Origin: a virus
Virus record (IMG/VR): IMGVR_UViG_3300029309_000109
Span: 1-38,181 of that record
Strand: one strand, 5' to 3'
Length of the DNA: 38,181 nucleotides
Shown here piece by piece: positions 31,752-38,181 of the stretch. Position 1 is the first letter of the stretch. Every line of letters begins with the position of its first letter. The notes beneath the pieces were generated by a model. That model was given only the letters and a program-made list of their open reading frames with translations. It was not told where the DNA came from and did not search any database. Both the position numbers and the translations under genes were made by a program.

Positions 31752-34349
31752 TTATTCTCCTTCTTTTAATTTAGCTTTTAATTCTTCTACTTGCGTAGAA
31801 AGTTCTTGTACTGCTTTAATCAATGGAAATACAAACATACTTTCACTAATCATTTGCATACCATCTTTTTCTTCAGACCAACCAGAAAACTCATCAATAC
31901 CAAGATTATCAAGAACTGATTTAACTTCTTGTGCAACTAAACCATGTTGTAAATCTTCTGTATTTCTTTCTGAATGTTCACATCTAAGTTCTTCTGGCAC
32001 ATCTGCTTGTTTTTTCCAATTATATGTAACTGTTCTTAATTCATTTATGAAACCTAAACCTAAACTATTGTCCTTTATATTTTCTTTGAGTCTTTCATCT
32101 GAACTGTGTGTCCATGTAGCATTAGAACCCCATGTATTAGTAATAAATGTACTACCATTACCAATTTTAATTGTATTGCCTGCTGTAGCATTTAAAGATG
32201 TACCAAATGTAAATCTATTACCAGCATCGCCAGTATCAACATCATTACTAAATCCTACAGATACATTACTACCACCTGTTGTTAATGAATCATAATTATT
32301 ATGTCCAATCAAAGTATTGTTAGCACCAGTTGTAACATTCATTCCTGCTCTATAACCCATAGCTACATTATTGCCTGATGTAGTTAAATCTTCTAAACAC
32401 TCAAAACCAATAGCAATATTTGAATCACCAGTAGTAGCTTGAAGCATAGCTCTAGCACCGATTGCTACATTACCACCACCAGATGTTGTTAATCCAGTCA
32501 TAGCATTTGTGCCGATAGCAGTATTAGAACCACTTGTTGTACAAGCATCAAGTGCATTTACGCCTATAGCTACATTAGAACCACCTGTGGTATTATCATT
32601 TAAAGCGTTAAGTCCTACAGCTACATTAGAAGTGCCACTTGTATTAGCTCTTAAACTATGTTTACCTATTGCTACATTTTCAGAAGCAGTATTGTTTTCT
32701 AATGCTTCAACACCTATAGCAACATTACCTGATGCTGATGTAGTGTCTAGTAAAGCTGCTCTACCTATAGCAACATTATCACTACCAGTTGTTAGTTTAC
32801 CTGCTGCTTCATAACCAATAGCAGTATTATTAGAGCCTGTTGTTACTGCATCCGCACATTCTGCACCTACTGCTGTGTTTTGTGCCCCTGTGGTGTTTAC
32901 TGCTAATGCTTTAAAACCTAATCCAGTATTATTACTAGCTGTTGTGTTTGCTGCTAAAGCTGAATTACCAACTGCTGAATTGTTTGAACCCGTTGAATTT
33001 GCGTTTAAGGCAGCATAACCAATAGCAGTATTAAGTTGTCCTGTAGTATTTTGTTGAAAAGAAACACTACCTACTGATGTGTTTTGAGTTCCAGTAGTAG
33101 TTGAAGTCATAGATGCAAAGCCAACTGCTGTGTTGTGGTCTGCTGTGGTATTTGCATCTAAAGCTTGTGCACCTATGCCTGTATTTCCACCTCCAGTAGT
33201 ATTTGTCTCTAAAGCTCCCCCACCCACAGCAACATTACTGTTACCTGTGGTGTTTGATTTTAATGCTTCGTGTCCTACTGCTGTGTTTGGCGTACCTGAA
33301 GTGTTTAAATCAAGAGCATGAAAACCAACTGCTGTATTTTCTGATGCTGTGGTATTTGCAGATAAAGCTCCTTTTCCAACTGCTGTATTTTCTGTTCCAG
33401 TTGTATTTAATGTAAGAGCAACAAGACCGACAGCAGTATTGTTATCTGCTGTAGTATTAGCTTCTAATGCTTTTTGTCCTACTGCTACATTTTGTTGTCC
33501 AGTTGTATTAGCTGACAATGAATCATGTCCTACAGCAACATTATTTAAACCTGTGGTATTCGCATCTAGTGAACCTGCACCAACAGCTACATTTTGTTGA
33601 CCTGTAGTGTTTGATACTAATGCTAAATAACCAACTGCTGTGTTTCTACCTGCTGTGGTGTTAGCATTTAAAGCACCATGTCCTAATGCTGTATTAAAAA
33701 AACCTGTTGTATTTGATTCTAATACTTGTGAACCTACACCTGTATTATTTGTACCGCTTGTTAATGCAGCAAAAACACTATCGCCTAAACCTGTATTGTT
33801 TGATGCACTTGATAAAGTACCTGTACTTGCATTTTGACTAATTAAGATACTATCAACAAAGTTTGTTGTATCAGCTAGAATACCAGCATTATTTACAGTT
33901 CCACCAACAGTTAAATCTACGACATTTAAACTAGCAAATGCATCTACTATAGCTGCTCCTGAACCTGCTCCATCAGAGTAAACTGCTTTTACATCACCAG
34001 CAGGTATGGTTACATTAGCACCACTACCTTGCGATATGATTATATTTTGTGAACCGCTTGTGCCGTTTTCTATAAACCAAAGTTTAGATACTGTGTTTGG
34101 TCCAATAGTAATAGTACAAGCACTATCAAGCGTACCTGTATATTTTAAATAAATAGAACGACCAGGGTCTGTAGAACCGTCCGCTATTGTTGTAGTATGT
34201 GTGTCAGCATTTGTGGTGATTGCTTCTGTACCAAAGCTAAATGCTTCAGCTATTAATTCTAAATTAGTATTAGTACTTGTTCCCCAAGTTCCTGATTCGT
34301 CACCCGTAGCTATTTCTTTTAATCTTAAATCATTTACATATGTAGCCAT
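31752..34349 (-). CDS. Tail fibre with 17-aa beta-roll repeats and C-terminal S74 autochaperone
   Basis: An 865-aa protein. The N-terminal 180 residues probably attach to the virion. Residues about 184-710 hold about 31 copies of a 17-residue unit of the form NNTAVG-x3-AL-x2-NTTG. The C-terminal 117 residues start SSDERLKENIKD, the hallmark of the peptidase S74 intramolecular chaperone, with GLVAQEVKSVL and a final coiled coil (LIKAVQELSTQVEELKAKL). S74 domains drive trimer formation and cut themselves off, typically at the Ser within the SSDERLKE start. Receptor binding or host adhesion is the likely role. The ribosome site GGAGG precedes the start. Confidence 0.93.
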   Translation of the reverse strand: MATYVNDLRLKEIATGDESGTWGTSTNTNLELIAEAFSFGTEAITTNADTHTTTIADGSTDPGRSIYLKYTGTLDSACTITIGPNTVSKLWFIENGTSGSQNIIISQGSGANVTIPAGDVKAVYSDGAGSGAAIVDAFASLNVVDLTVGGTVNNAGILADTTNFVDSILISQNASTGTLSSASNNTGLGDSVFAALTSGTNNTGVGSQVLESNTTGFFNTALGHGALNANTTAGRNTAVGYLALVSNTTGQQNVAVGAGSLDANTTGLNNVAVGHDSLSANTTGQQNVAVGQKALEANTTADNNTAVGLVALTLNTTGTENTAVGKGALSANTTASENTAVGFHALDLNTSGTPNTAVGHEALKSNTTGNSNVAVGGGALETNTTGGGNTGIGAQALDANTTADHNTAVGFASMTSTTTGTQNTSVGSVSFQQNTTGQLNTAIGYAALNANSTGSNNSAVGNSALAANTTASNNTGLGFKALAVNTTGAQNTAVGAECADAVTTGSNNTAIGYEAAGKLTTGSDNVAIGRAALLDTTSASGNVAIGVEALENNTASENVAIGKHSLRANTSGTSNVAVGLNALNDNTTGGSNVAIGVNALDACTTSGSNTAIGTNAMTGLTTSGGGNVAIGARAMLQATTGDSNIAIGFECLEDLTTSGNNVAMGYRAGMNVTTGANNTLIGHNNYDSLTTGGSNVSVGFSNDVDTGDAGNRFTFGTSLNATAGNTIKIGNGSTFITNTWGSNATWTHSSDERLKENIKDNSLGLGFINELRTVTYNWKKQADVPEELRCEHSERNTEDLQHGLVAQEVKSVLDNLGIDEFSGWSEEKDGMQMISESMFVFPLIKAVQELSTQVEELKAKLKEGE
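32217..33800 (-). repeat. About 31 diverged copies of a 51-bp (17-aa) repeat in the fibre gene
   Basis: Successive units NTAVG-x3-AL-x3-TTG are in phase every 51 bp, with one 16-aa and one 18-aa unit. Copies differ in sequence, so this is an old expansion, but homologous recombination between units could still vary fibre length. Confidence 0.85.
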
Positions 34350-34394
34350 ATTGTCCTCCGACTATTTTGATTGTACACTATATTTAATAAAATT
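34350..34394 (-). promoter_or_regulatory. Short AT-rich gap before the fibre gene
   Basis: This 45-bp gap has a TACAAT hexamer and AT-rich flanks on the minus strand just before the GGAGG ribosome site of the fibre gene. A weak late promoter is possible, but no -35 element at standard spacing is visible. Confidence 0.2.
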
Positions 34395-35228
34395 TTAAGC
34401 AACTTCTTTCCAATTTGGTGTTTGAGTATCTGATACATTAGTATAGCTTGGTGTTTGGCTTGATGTCACCTCTGAATAACTTGCAGTTTGAGAATCATCT
34501 ACTAGTCCCCATACATTTACTATATTAGCTACACCTGTTGCACTGACTCCTGTAAGTATTATTACAGCTTTTGATACTATTGTTTCGTTCCCTAGTGCAG
34601 TAGTTCCCTCGTTACCTGTAACGCCTATATTATTATCTGAACTAATTTCAGTTGAACCTAATGCGGACGTTGCTACATTTCCTGTTACAGAAATATTAGC
34701 ACCTGCTGTAACTGATTCATCTCCTAATGTTCCTGCCGAGGCAGAACCAGAGACACCTGTTACAGCTGCACCTGCAGTTATAGCATTACCTAATGCAGAT
34801 GTACCGACATTTCCTGATGCAGAAACATCTGCTCCTGCAGATACAGTTTCATCACCTAAAGCGGAAGTACCTACATTACCTGAAATAGAAACATCAGCTG
34901 TGGCTATAATAGTTTCGTCACCAAGTGCAGAAGTTGCACTTAAACCAGTAACACTAGTTAAGGCTTTTGCGACAACAGTTTCGTTGCCTAAAGCGGAAGT
35001 TCCTGCATTACCTGTTACAGCTGTAGTCGAAGAAGCTACTACAGTTATAGAGCCTAACCCAGAAGTTCCTGCTAGACCTGATTGCGAAACGTTAGCATCA
35101 CAAATTATTGTTTCGGAGCCTAATCCTGTAGTGCCAACATTTCCTGTTACACTGACAGTTACATTAAGTACGGCAGGCTGACCCCAAGGACCAGTGCCCC
35201 ACGTAGAACGACCCCAACCGACCGACAT
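34395..35228 (-). CDS. Repeat-rich virion appendage protein
   Basis: A 277-aa protein. The start is MSVGWGRSTWGTGPWGQ. It then has about nine imperfect units of some 22 residues such as SGNVGTSALGDETVSAGADV, and a C-terminal WGLVDDSQTASYSEV with repeated SQTPSYTNV / TQTPNWKEV. Beta-strand repeats and the Trp-rich start are typical of marine phage structural proteins near the fibre. The ribosome site is weak, so it is probably coupled to the gene upstream, whose stop lies five bases away. Confidence 0.7.
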   Translation of the reverse strand: MSVGWGRSTWGTGPWGQPAVLNVTVSVTGNVGTTGLGSETIICDANVSQSGLAGTSGLGSITVVASSTTAVTGNAGTSALGNETVVAKALTSVTGLSATSALGDETIIATADVSISGNVGTSALGDETVSAGADVSASGNVGTSALGNAITAGAAVTGVSGSASAGTLGDESVTAGANISVTGNVATSALGSTEISSDNNIGVTGNEGTTALGNETIVSKAVIILTGVSATGVANIVNVWGLVDDSQTASYSEVTSSQTPSYTNVSDTQTPNWKEVA

Positions 35229-35232
35229 TTAT

Positions 35233-35664
35233 TTAAGCTATTCTTATAATAGCGTTTGATGCATCTGCTGTAGGAAATTGAATTGTAAAATCTCCGTTAG
35301 TCGAAGTTTTATCGCCACCAAAAGCTAAAATACAAACAGCAGGGTCCCCAGACGCACTGTCGTTAAATATCATTGCTCCATTAGCAGTTATAGTAGCAGA
35401 ACTAAAAGTTAAATCTGCAAAATCAGTTAAAGCAGTTGTTCCTGACGTTGAAGGGTCAACTCTTGTTAAAGTTCCTCCTTTTGCCGTGTAACCTGTTCCA
35501 CTTACTTCGTTTGAAGTTGTATATGCTGTGGTTGATGCATCTAAAGAAGCACTACTTGTATATAACGCTAATTGAAAAGTGCTACCACCACTATTTTTAA
35601 AATTATGAACACCTTCTAATAGTTCTTGTTTAAAAGATGTGCACATTGCTTGGGTTATTGCCAT
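35233..35664 (-). CDS. Structural protein, probable tail or head decoration
   Basis: A 143-aa protein beginning MAITQAMCTSFKQELLEGVHNF, with a beta-rich Thr/Ser/Gly body and GAMIFNDSASGDPAVCILAFGG. I associate this start with a conserved family of small phage structural proteins. The start overlaps the upstream stop as TAATG. No enzymatic motifs. Confidence 0.65.
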   Translation of the reverse strand: MAITQAMCTSFKQELLEGVHNFKNSGGSTFQLALYTSSASLDASTTAYTTSNEVSGTGYTAKGGTLTRVDPSTSGTTALTDFADLTFSSATITANGAMIFNDSASGDPAVCILAFGGDKTSTNGDFTIQFPTADASNAIIRIA

Positions 35665-35954
35665 TACAGCCTCCTTATTATATCAGCCATATCCTTATGA
35701 CCTTGTTTTTCTAATAAACCTGCTACTGTTGACCTATCGCTAGCAATAGCTTGTTTCATGTATAACAAAACGACTTGTGCCATATTATCTTTGAACGCTT
35801 GTGCCTGTGCTTTAACCATAGGGTCTGCGTTGTCGCTAATACTGATAAGTCTTTCCATTATTCTTTCTGTCCAATATTCTGGACTTAAACCTTTATTTTT
35901 TGTTGTTTGAATATTTACATCCCCTATAGTGGGAACTACTTCTACACTAAACAT
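35664..35954 (-). CDS. Conserved small phage protein, hypothetical
   Basis: 96 aa from the preferred ATG at 35954, which has AGGAG six bases upstream; an ATG five codons earlier (35969) lacks a ribosome site. The body, GLSPEYWTERIMERLISISD, MVKAQAQAFKDNMAQVVLLYMKQAI and LEKQGHKDMADIIRRL, is a helical module found in many marine phages between adaptor and decoration genes. Function unknown. Confidence 0.65.
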   Translation of the reverse strand: MFSVEVVPTIGDVNIQTTKNKGLSPEYWTERIMERLISISDNADPMVKAQAQAFKDNMAQVVLLYMKQAIASDRSTVAGLLEKQGHKDMADIIRRL

Positions 35955-36612
35955 TTGGTGCTCCTGCATTAAGTTTTACTTGGTCGTTTCTAGCTTCATC
36001 TCTTAAATTTTTAAACTCTCCTAAAAGTTTTAGAGTAGCTAAAGCTTCTTGATACCTAGCTTCGTAAAGCCCTATCGTATTAGGGTCTTGTTTTAAAAAA
36101 TAAGCACCCTCTACTAAAGAGCCATATAACATTGCATTAGGTGCATTTTCTGATAACCAACTTTGACCACTGTCTCCTAAGGTTGTAAGAGAATTAGGTC
36201 TAAAGTAATAATGCAACTCAACACTATAATTACTATCAGGTGTTGGTGCTACTATAAAACTATCTTCATCAAACTGTGCATAGTAAAGGGGTTTGCCTGT
36301 TGTTGCTTGTTGTGGTGTGTAATCTCTTATATAAGATACTTGTTTTAATAATAAATAAGAATAATTATTACTTCCGTCTATAACAGCTAAACTGAAAGAT
36401 GATAGATAATCATCAGGAGTTGACAAATAAGTATTGTTTGATGTCAAAGTTCCTGTTACATTTTTACGAAAAACAGGTAATTGAACACTCTTTAAAATAC
36501 GTTCTTCCGTTGTTTTAATAAAGTTATCTAAATTATTAACAAAAGTTGTTTCTGAACTATCTAAATAGTCCTGTATTGCCGTTTTTAAAGTACTATATGT
36601 AAATCCTGCCAT
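35947..36612 (-). CDS. Head-tail adaptor-like protein
   Basis: A 221-aa protein. It has a helical start (LKTAIQDYLDSSETTFVNNLDNFIKTTEERILKSV), then a beta domain (YLSTPDDYLSSFSLAVIDGSN, YYAQFDEDSFIVAPTPDSNYSVELHYYFRP), then a helical end (GLYEARYQEALATLKLLGEF). This helix-beta-helix layout, with TPDDYL and APTP motifs, matches the phage adaptor / tail tubular A-like family. It probably joins portal and tail. Confidence 0.72.
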   Translation of the reverse strand: MAGFTYSTLKTAIQDYLDSSETTFVNNLDNFIKTTEERILKSVQLPVFRKNVTGTLTSNNTYLSTPDDYLSSFSLAVIDGSNNYSYLLLKQVSYIRDYTPQQATTGKPLYYAQFDEDSFIVAPTPDSNYSVELHYYFRPNSLTTLGDSGQSWLSENAPNAMLYGSLVEGAYFLKQDPNTIGLYEARYQEALATLKLLGEFKNLRDEARNDQVKLNAGAPNV

Positions 36613-36953
36613 TATGTTATACTCACTGTTACACTGCCTAAGTTTGTGACAGCTCTTGTGCCTTCTAGTTTACTACCTATAGGGTCACTTTGAAAAGTCA
36701 TTCCCGCTGCAGCTTGGTTTGTTGTTTTAATCAAACCTAGTTGTGTTTGTGGTAATCTAACTTCTGGTCTAGGTTGATGTAAAGCCTCAGAATCTACGGA
36801 TACAGAAGGTGGGTTTAGTTGAGGATGTTTTGTTTCAAAACACTCATGACATACTTTATTACCGCTCCACTCTTGTCTAGCTGTAGTATATCTATATCTA
36901 AAACCACAAGTATCACAGATAAAATATGCGTATTTACCTGAAGCGTATGACAT
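36612..36953 (-). CDS. Zinc-ribbon phage structural-region protein
   Basis: A 113-aa protein with CDTCG near residues 13-17 and CHEC at about 35-38, a four-Cys zinc ribbon. It is followed by a disordered Pro-rich middle and a C-terminal GSVTVSIT. It lies between two adaptor-type genes with TAATG coupling. Probably a small virion or assembly component; the ribbon suggests structure rather than catalysis. Confidence 0.62.
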   Translation of the reverse strand: MSYASGKYAYFICDTCGFRYRYTTARQEWSGNKVCHECFETKHPQLNPPSVSVDSEALHQPRPEVRLPQTQLGLIKTTNQAAAGMTFQSDPIGSKLEGTRAVTNLGSVTVSIT

Positions 36954-37624
36954 TATATGTATTGCCTTTTAGGCACTATTCTAAGAGGCGACCTATCTTC
37001 GTCATATTTAAGAGCGTTCAATAAATCTTGTTCATACTGTTGTTTTATTATTGGTATTTTTTGTGTATTCTTTTTTAAACATAGATAGTAGGCTAACCCT
37101 GATGTTAGACAAGGTAAAAACCTATTAGGAACATCCATGTCTTGGTCTGAAGCGTCTATATCTTCTATCGTTCTCCACACATAGTAAACCAGTTTGTCAG
37201 TTGAGTTCTCGGGTGTTGGATAAAGATGTAAAATAGGTGTTGTTTTTCTTTCTAACCAATATTGTGTAGGTCTTGCTTTTGTCGCTTTATTAGGTATACC
37301 GACATATTCATTTCTATCTATTCTACTTACACTCAAATCAGTTACTATATCATTAACAGTTTTAGACACATATGCGTCTAGAATATCAATATCAAAACTG
37401 TTTAATGTATATTCATTGGTTCCTTCTACTAAAGAAAGTTCTACTTTTGTAACTTCCCACATCTGTATGCCTCTGTTATTCCAATCAGCAAACATAATAT
37501 TAAGAGAACGTCTAGCAGTTACTGCATCATAAGACGTACGAGCTTCCAAACCTGCAAGTTCGTACGCCTCTTCGATTGCGTTAGCTACATTAACTGAAAA
37601 AGCTCTTGTGCCTGACGTTGCCAT
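36953..37624 (-). CDS. P22 gp4-like tail accessory / head-tail stabilisation protein
   Basis: A 223-aa protein. The segments AIEEAYELAGLEARTSYDAVTARRSLNIMFADWNNRGIQMWEV and LPCLTSGLAYYLCLKKNTQKIPIIKQQYEQDLLNAL resemble the P22 gp4-type tail accessory factor family in helix content and motif order. It is followed by the zinc-ribbon protein and the adaptor-like protein, as expected for a connector module. Portal and terminase would lie further right, beyond the window. Confidence 0.65.
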   Translation of the reverse strand: MATSGTRAFSVNVANAIEEAYELAGLEARTSYDAVTARRSLNIMFADWNNRGIQMWEVTKVELSLVEGTNEYTLNSFDIDILDAYVSKTVNDIVTDLSVSRIDRNEYVGIPNKATKARPTQYWLERKTTPILHLYPTPENSTDKLVYYVWRTIEDIDASDQDMDVPNRFLPCLTSGLAYYLCLKKNTQKIPIIKQQYEQDLLNALKYDEDRSPLRIVPKRQYI

Positions 37625-37625
37625 A

Positions 37626-37952
37626 TTAGGTGTAATAGGCTACGAAAAAATCACAATTAGCTAATACAACATGAGCACCCGTTCCAAACTTTACACCATC
37701 ATTTGGTATGTAATGGTCGAAACTTTCATTAGCTGCTGAGCCAAATTTAAAATGTATTAATAGTTTAGTGTCTGTAGCACTTGTTCCATCATATATTTTA
37801 ATCTCACCATCAGCTGCACTAGATTGTGCTTGTATTGATTGTATTCTAACAGGTCCTAGATTAGTTGCAGTGCCTGCATCATCACCTATAAACCCTTGTA
37901 ATTGTCCAGTCGAAGTTAATGCCTTAGACGCCTTTACATCTGATGAACTCAT
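37626..37952 (-). CDS. Small virion protein, hypothetical
   Basis: A 108-aa beta-rich protein (VRIQSIQAQSSAADGEIKIYDGTSATDTKLLIHFKFG). The ribosome site AGGAG is six bases before the ATG at 37952. It is followed by the connector protein gene. Small beta proteins in this position are often capsid decoration or minor head proteins. Confidence 0.58.
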   Translation of the reverse strand: MSSSDVKASKALTSTGQLQGFIGDDAGTATNLGPVRIQSIQAQSSAADGEIKIYDGTSATDTKLLIHFKFGSAANESFDHYIPNDGVKFGTGAHVVLANCDFFVAYYT

Positions 37953-37964
37953 ACTATACTCCTA

Positions 37965-38181
37965 TTATGCGTCAGCGAATGGAGTAACCACAGTACCAGA
38001 AGCAAGGTTAATACCTTCTACTGCGTATTTGGCTGCACCAATAGCGGTTACTTTAATAATAGTACCAACTATACCACCTTTTGTAGAACCGTTTAACGTG
38101 ATAACGTCATTACTAGCACCTGAAAAGAATGTTTTACCTGCTGCATCACTTTTACCCATATATAATCCACCAACGAACTTA
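37965..38181 (-). CDS. C-terminal part of a virion protein cut by the window edge, or a 64-aa gene
   Basis: The frame is open to the edge (upstream codons read KFVGGLY) and ends at 37965. Visible sequence: GKTFFSGASNDVITLNGSTKGGIVGTIIKVTAIG then KYAVEGINLASGTVVTP. This beta-rich pattern is typical of the end of a phage structural protein. An ATG at 38159 preceded by GGTGGA could instead start a 64-aa gene. I favour truncation of a longer gene but cannot exclude the short version. Confidence 0.45.
   Translation of the reverse strand, partial: KFVGGLYMGKSDAAGKTFFSGASNDVITLNGSTKGGIVGTIIKVTAIGAAKYAVEGINLASGTVVTPFADA

Noticed and set aside
32509-33837. Several plus-strand frames opposite the fibre repeats
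   Set aside because: These are shadows created by the 51-bp repeat; their products are repeats themselves and have no start signals.

Overview
This window looks like about 38 kb of an AT-rich genome of a tailed double-stranded DNA phage, probably with a short-tailed (podovirus-like) virion. Both edges cut through genes or possible genes. The content suggests a marine phage of a low-GC Gram-negative host. The evidence is a family A DNA polymerase with leucine at the Phe762 position, an archaeo-eukaryotic-type primase, P22-like tail adaptor and stabilisation proteins, an S74-type tail fibre, a run of tiny lysine-rich proteins, and an outer-membrane lipoprotein pore gene (CsgG). No terminase, portal, recognisable capsid gene, RNA polymerase, integrase or tRNA is visible. 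Gene density is very high: the largest gaps are 181 and 246 bases, and many junctions are ATGA or TAATG overlaps.

Layout. Almost everything is on the minus strand, so transcription runs right to left. The late block spans about 38.2 to 12.9 kb. It starts with small virion and adaptor proteins (38.2-35.2 kb), then two repeat-rich fibre or appendage proteins (35.2-31.8 kb), a 629-aa tail protein and a T4-type lysozyme (31.2-28.6 kb). A cluster of seven very short basic proteins follows (28.6-27.1 kb), then a thermonuclease-like protein and a one-helix holin-like protein. Next is an unusual five-gene cassette (26.3-21.6 kb): CsgF-like, CsgG, a curlin-like amyloid subunit, a FecR-domain protein and a CHASE2-class III nucleotidyl cyclase. 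The block ends with six large virion or internal-protein candidates (21.6-12.9 kb).

The only clear plus-strand gene is an SNF2-like helicase (11.5-12.9 kb). It converges on the late block and shares a TTAA stop with it. A 246-bp AT-rich divergent promoter region separates it from the early/replication block (11.2-0.3 kb, minus). That block holds a candidate ssDNA-binding protein, an AEP primase, an AlkB dioxygenase, a UvrD-like helicase, a methyltransferase, an alpha-glutamyl/putrescinyl-thymine-pyrophosphorylase-like protein, a thymidylate synthase/dUMP hydroxymethylase homologue, an Nmad1-like protein, DNA polymerase and a small HTH protein. At the far left, a 181-nt gap can fold into a four-way-junction RNA and precedes a truncated Cys-rich gene.

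Main interpretation. The 21.6-26.3 kb cassette is the standout. It carries a curli secretion pore (CsgG), its plug/adaptor (CsgF), a secretable curlin-like fibre subunit, and a FecR/CHASE2-cyclase pair of a type common in bacteria, in which the FecR protein itself ends in a curlin-like repeat. It sits in the late operon next to a holin-like gene. The phage could therefore build an extracellular amyloid or open the outer membrane late in infection, and couple this to cAMP-type signalling. A second theme is possible thymine modification of the phage DNA (pyrophosphorylase-like, TS-like and Nmad1-like genes in a row).
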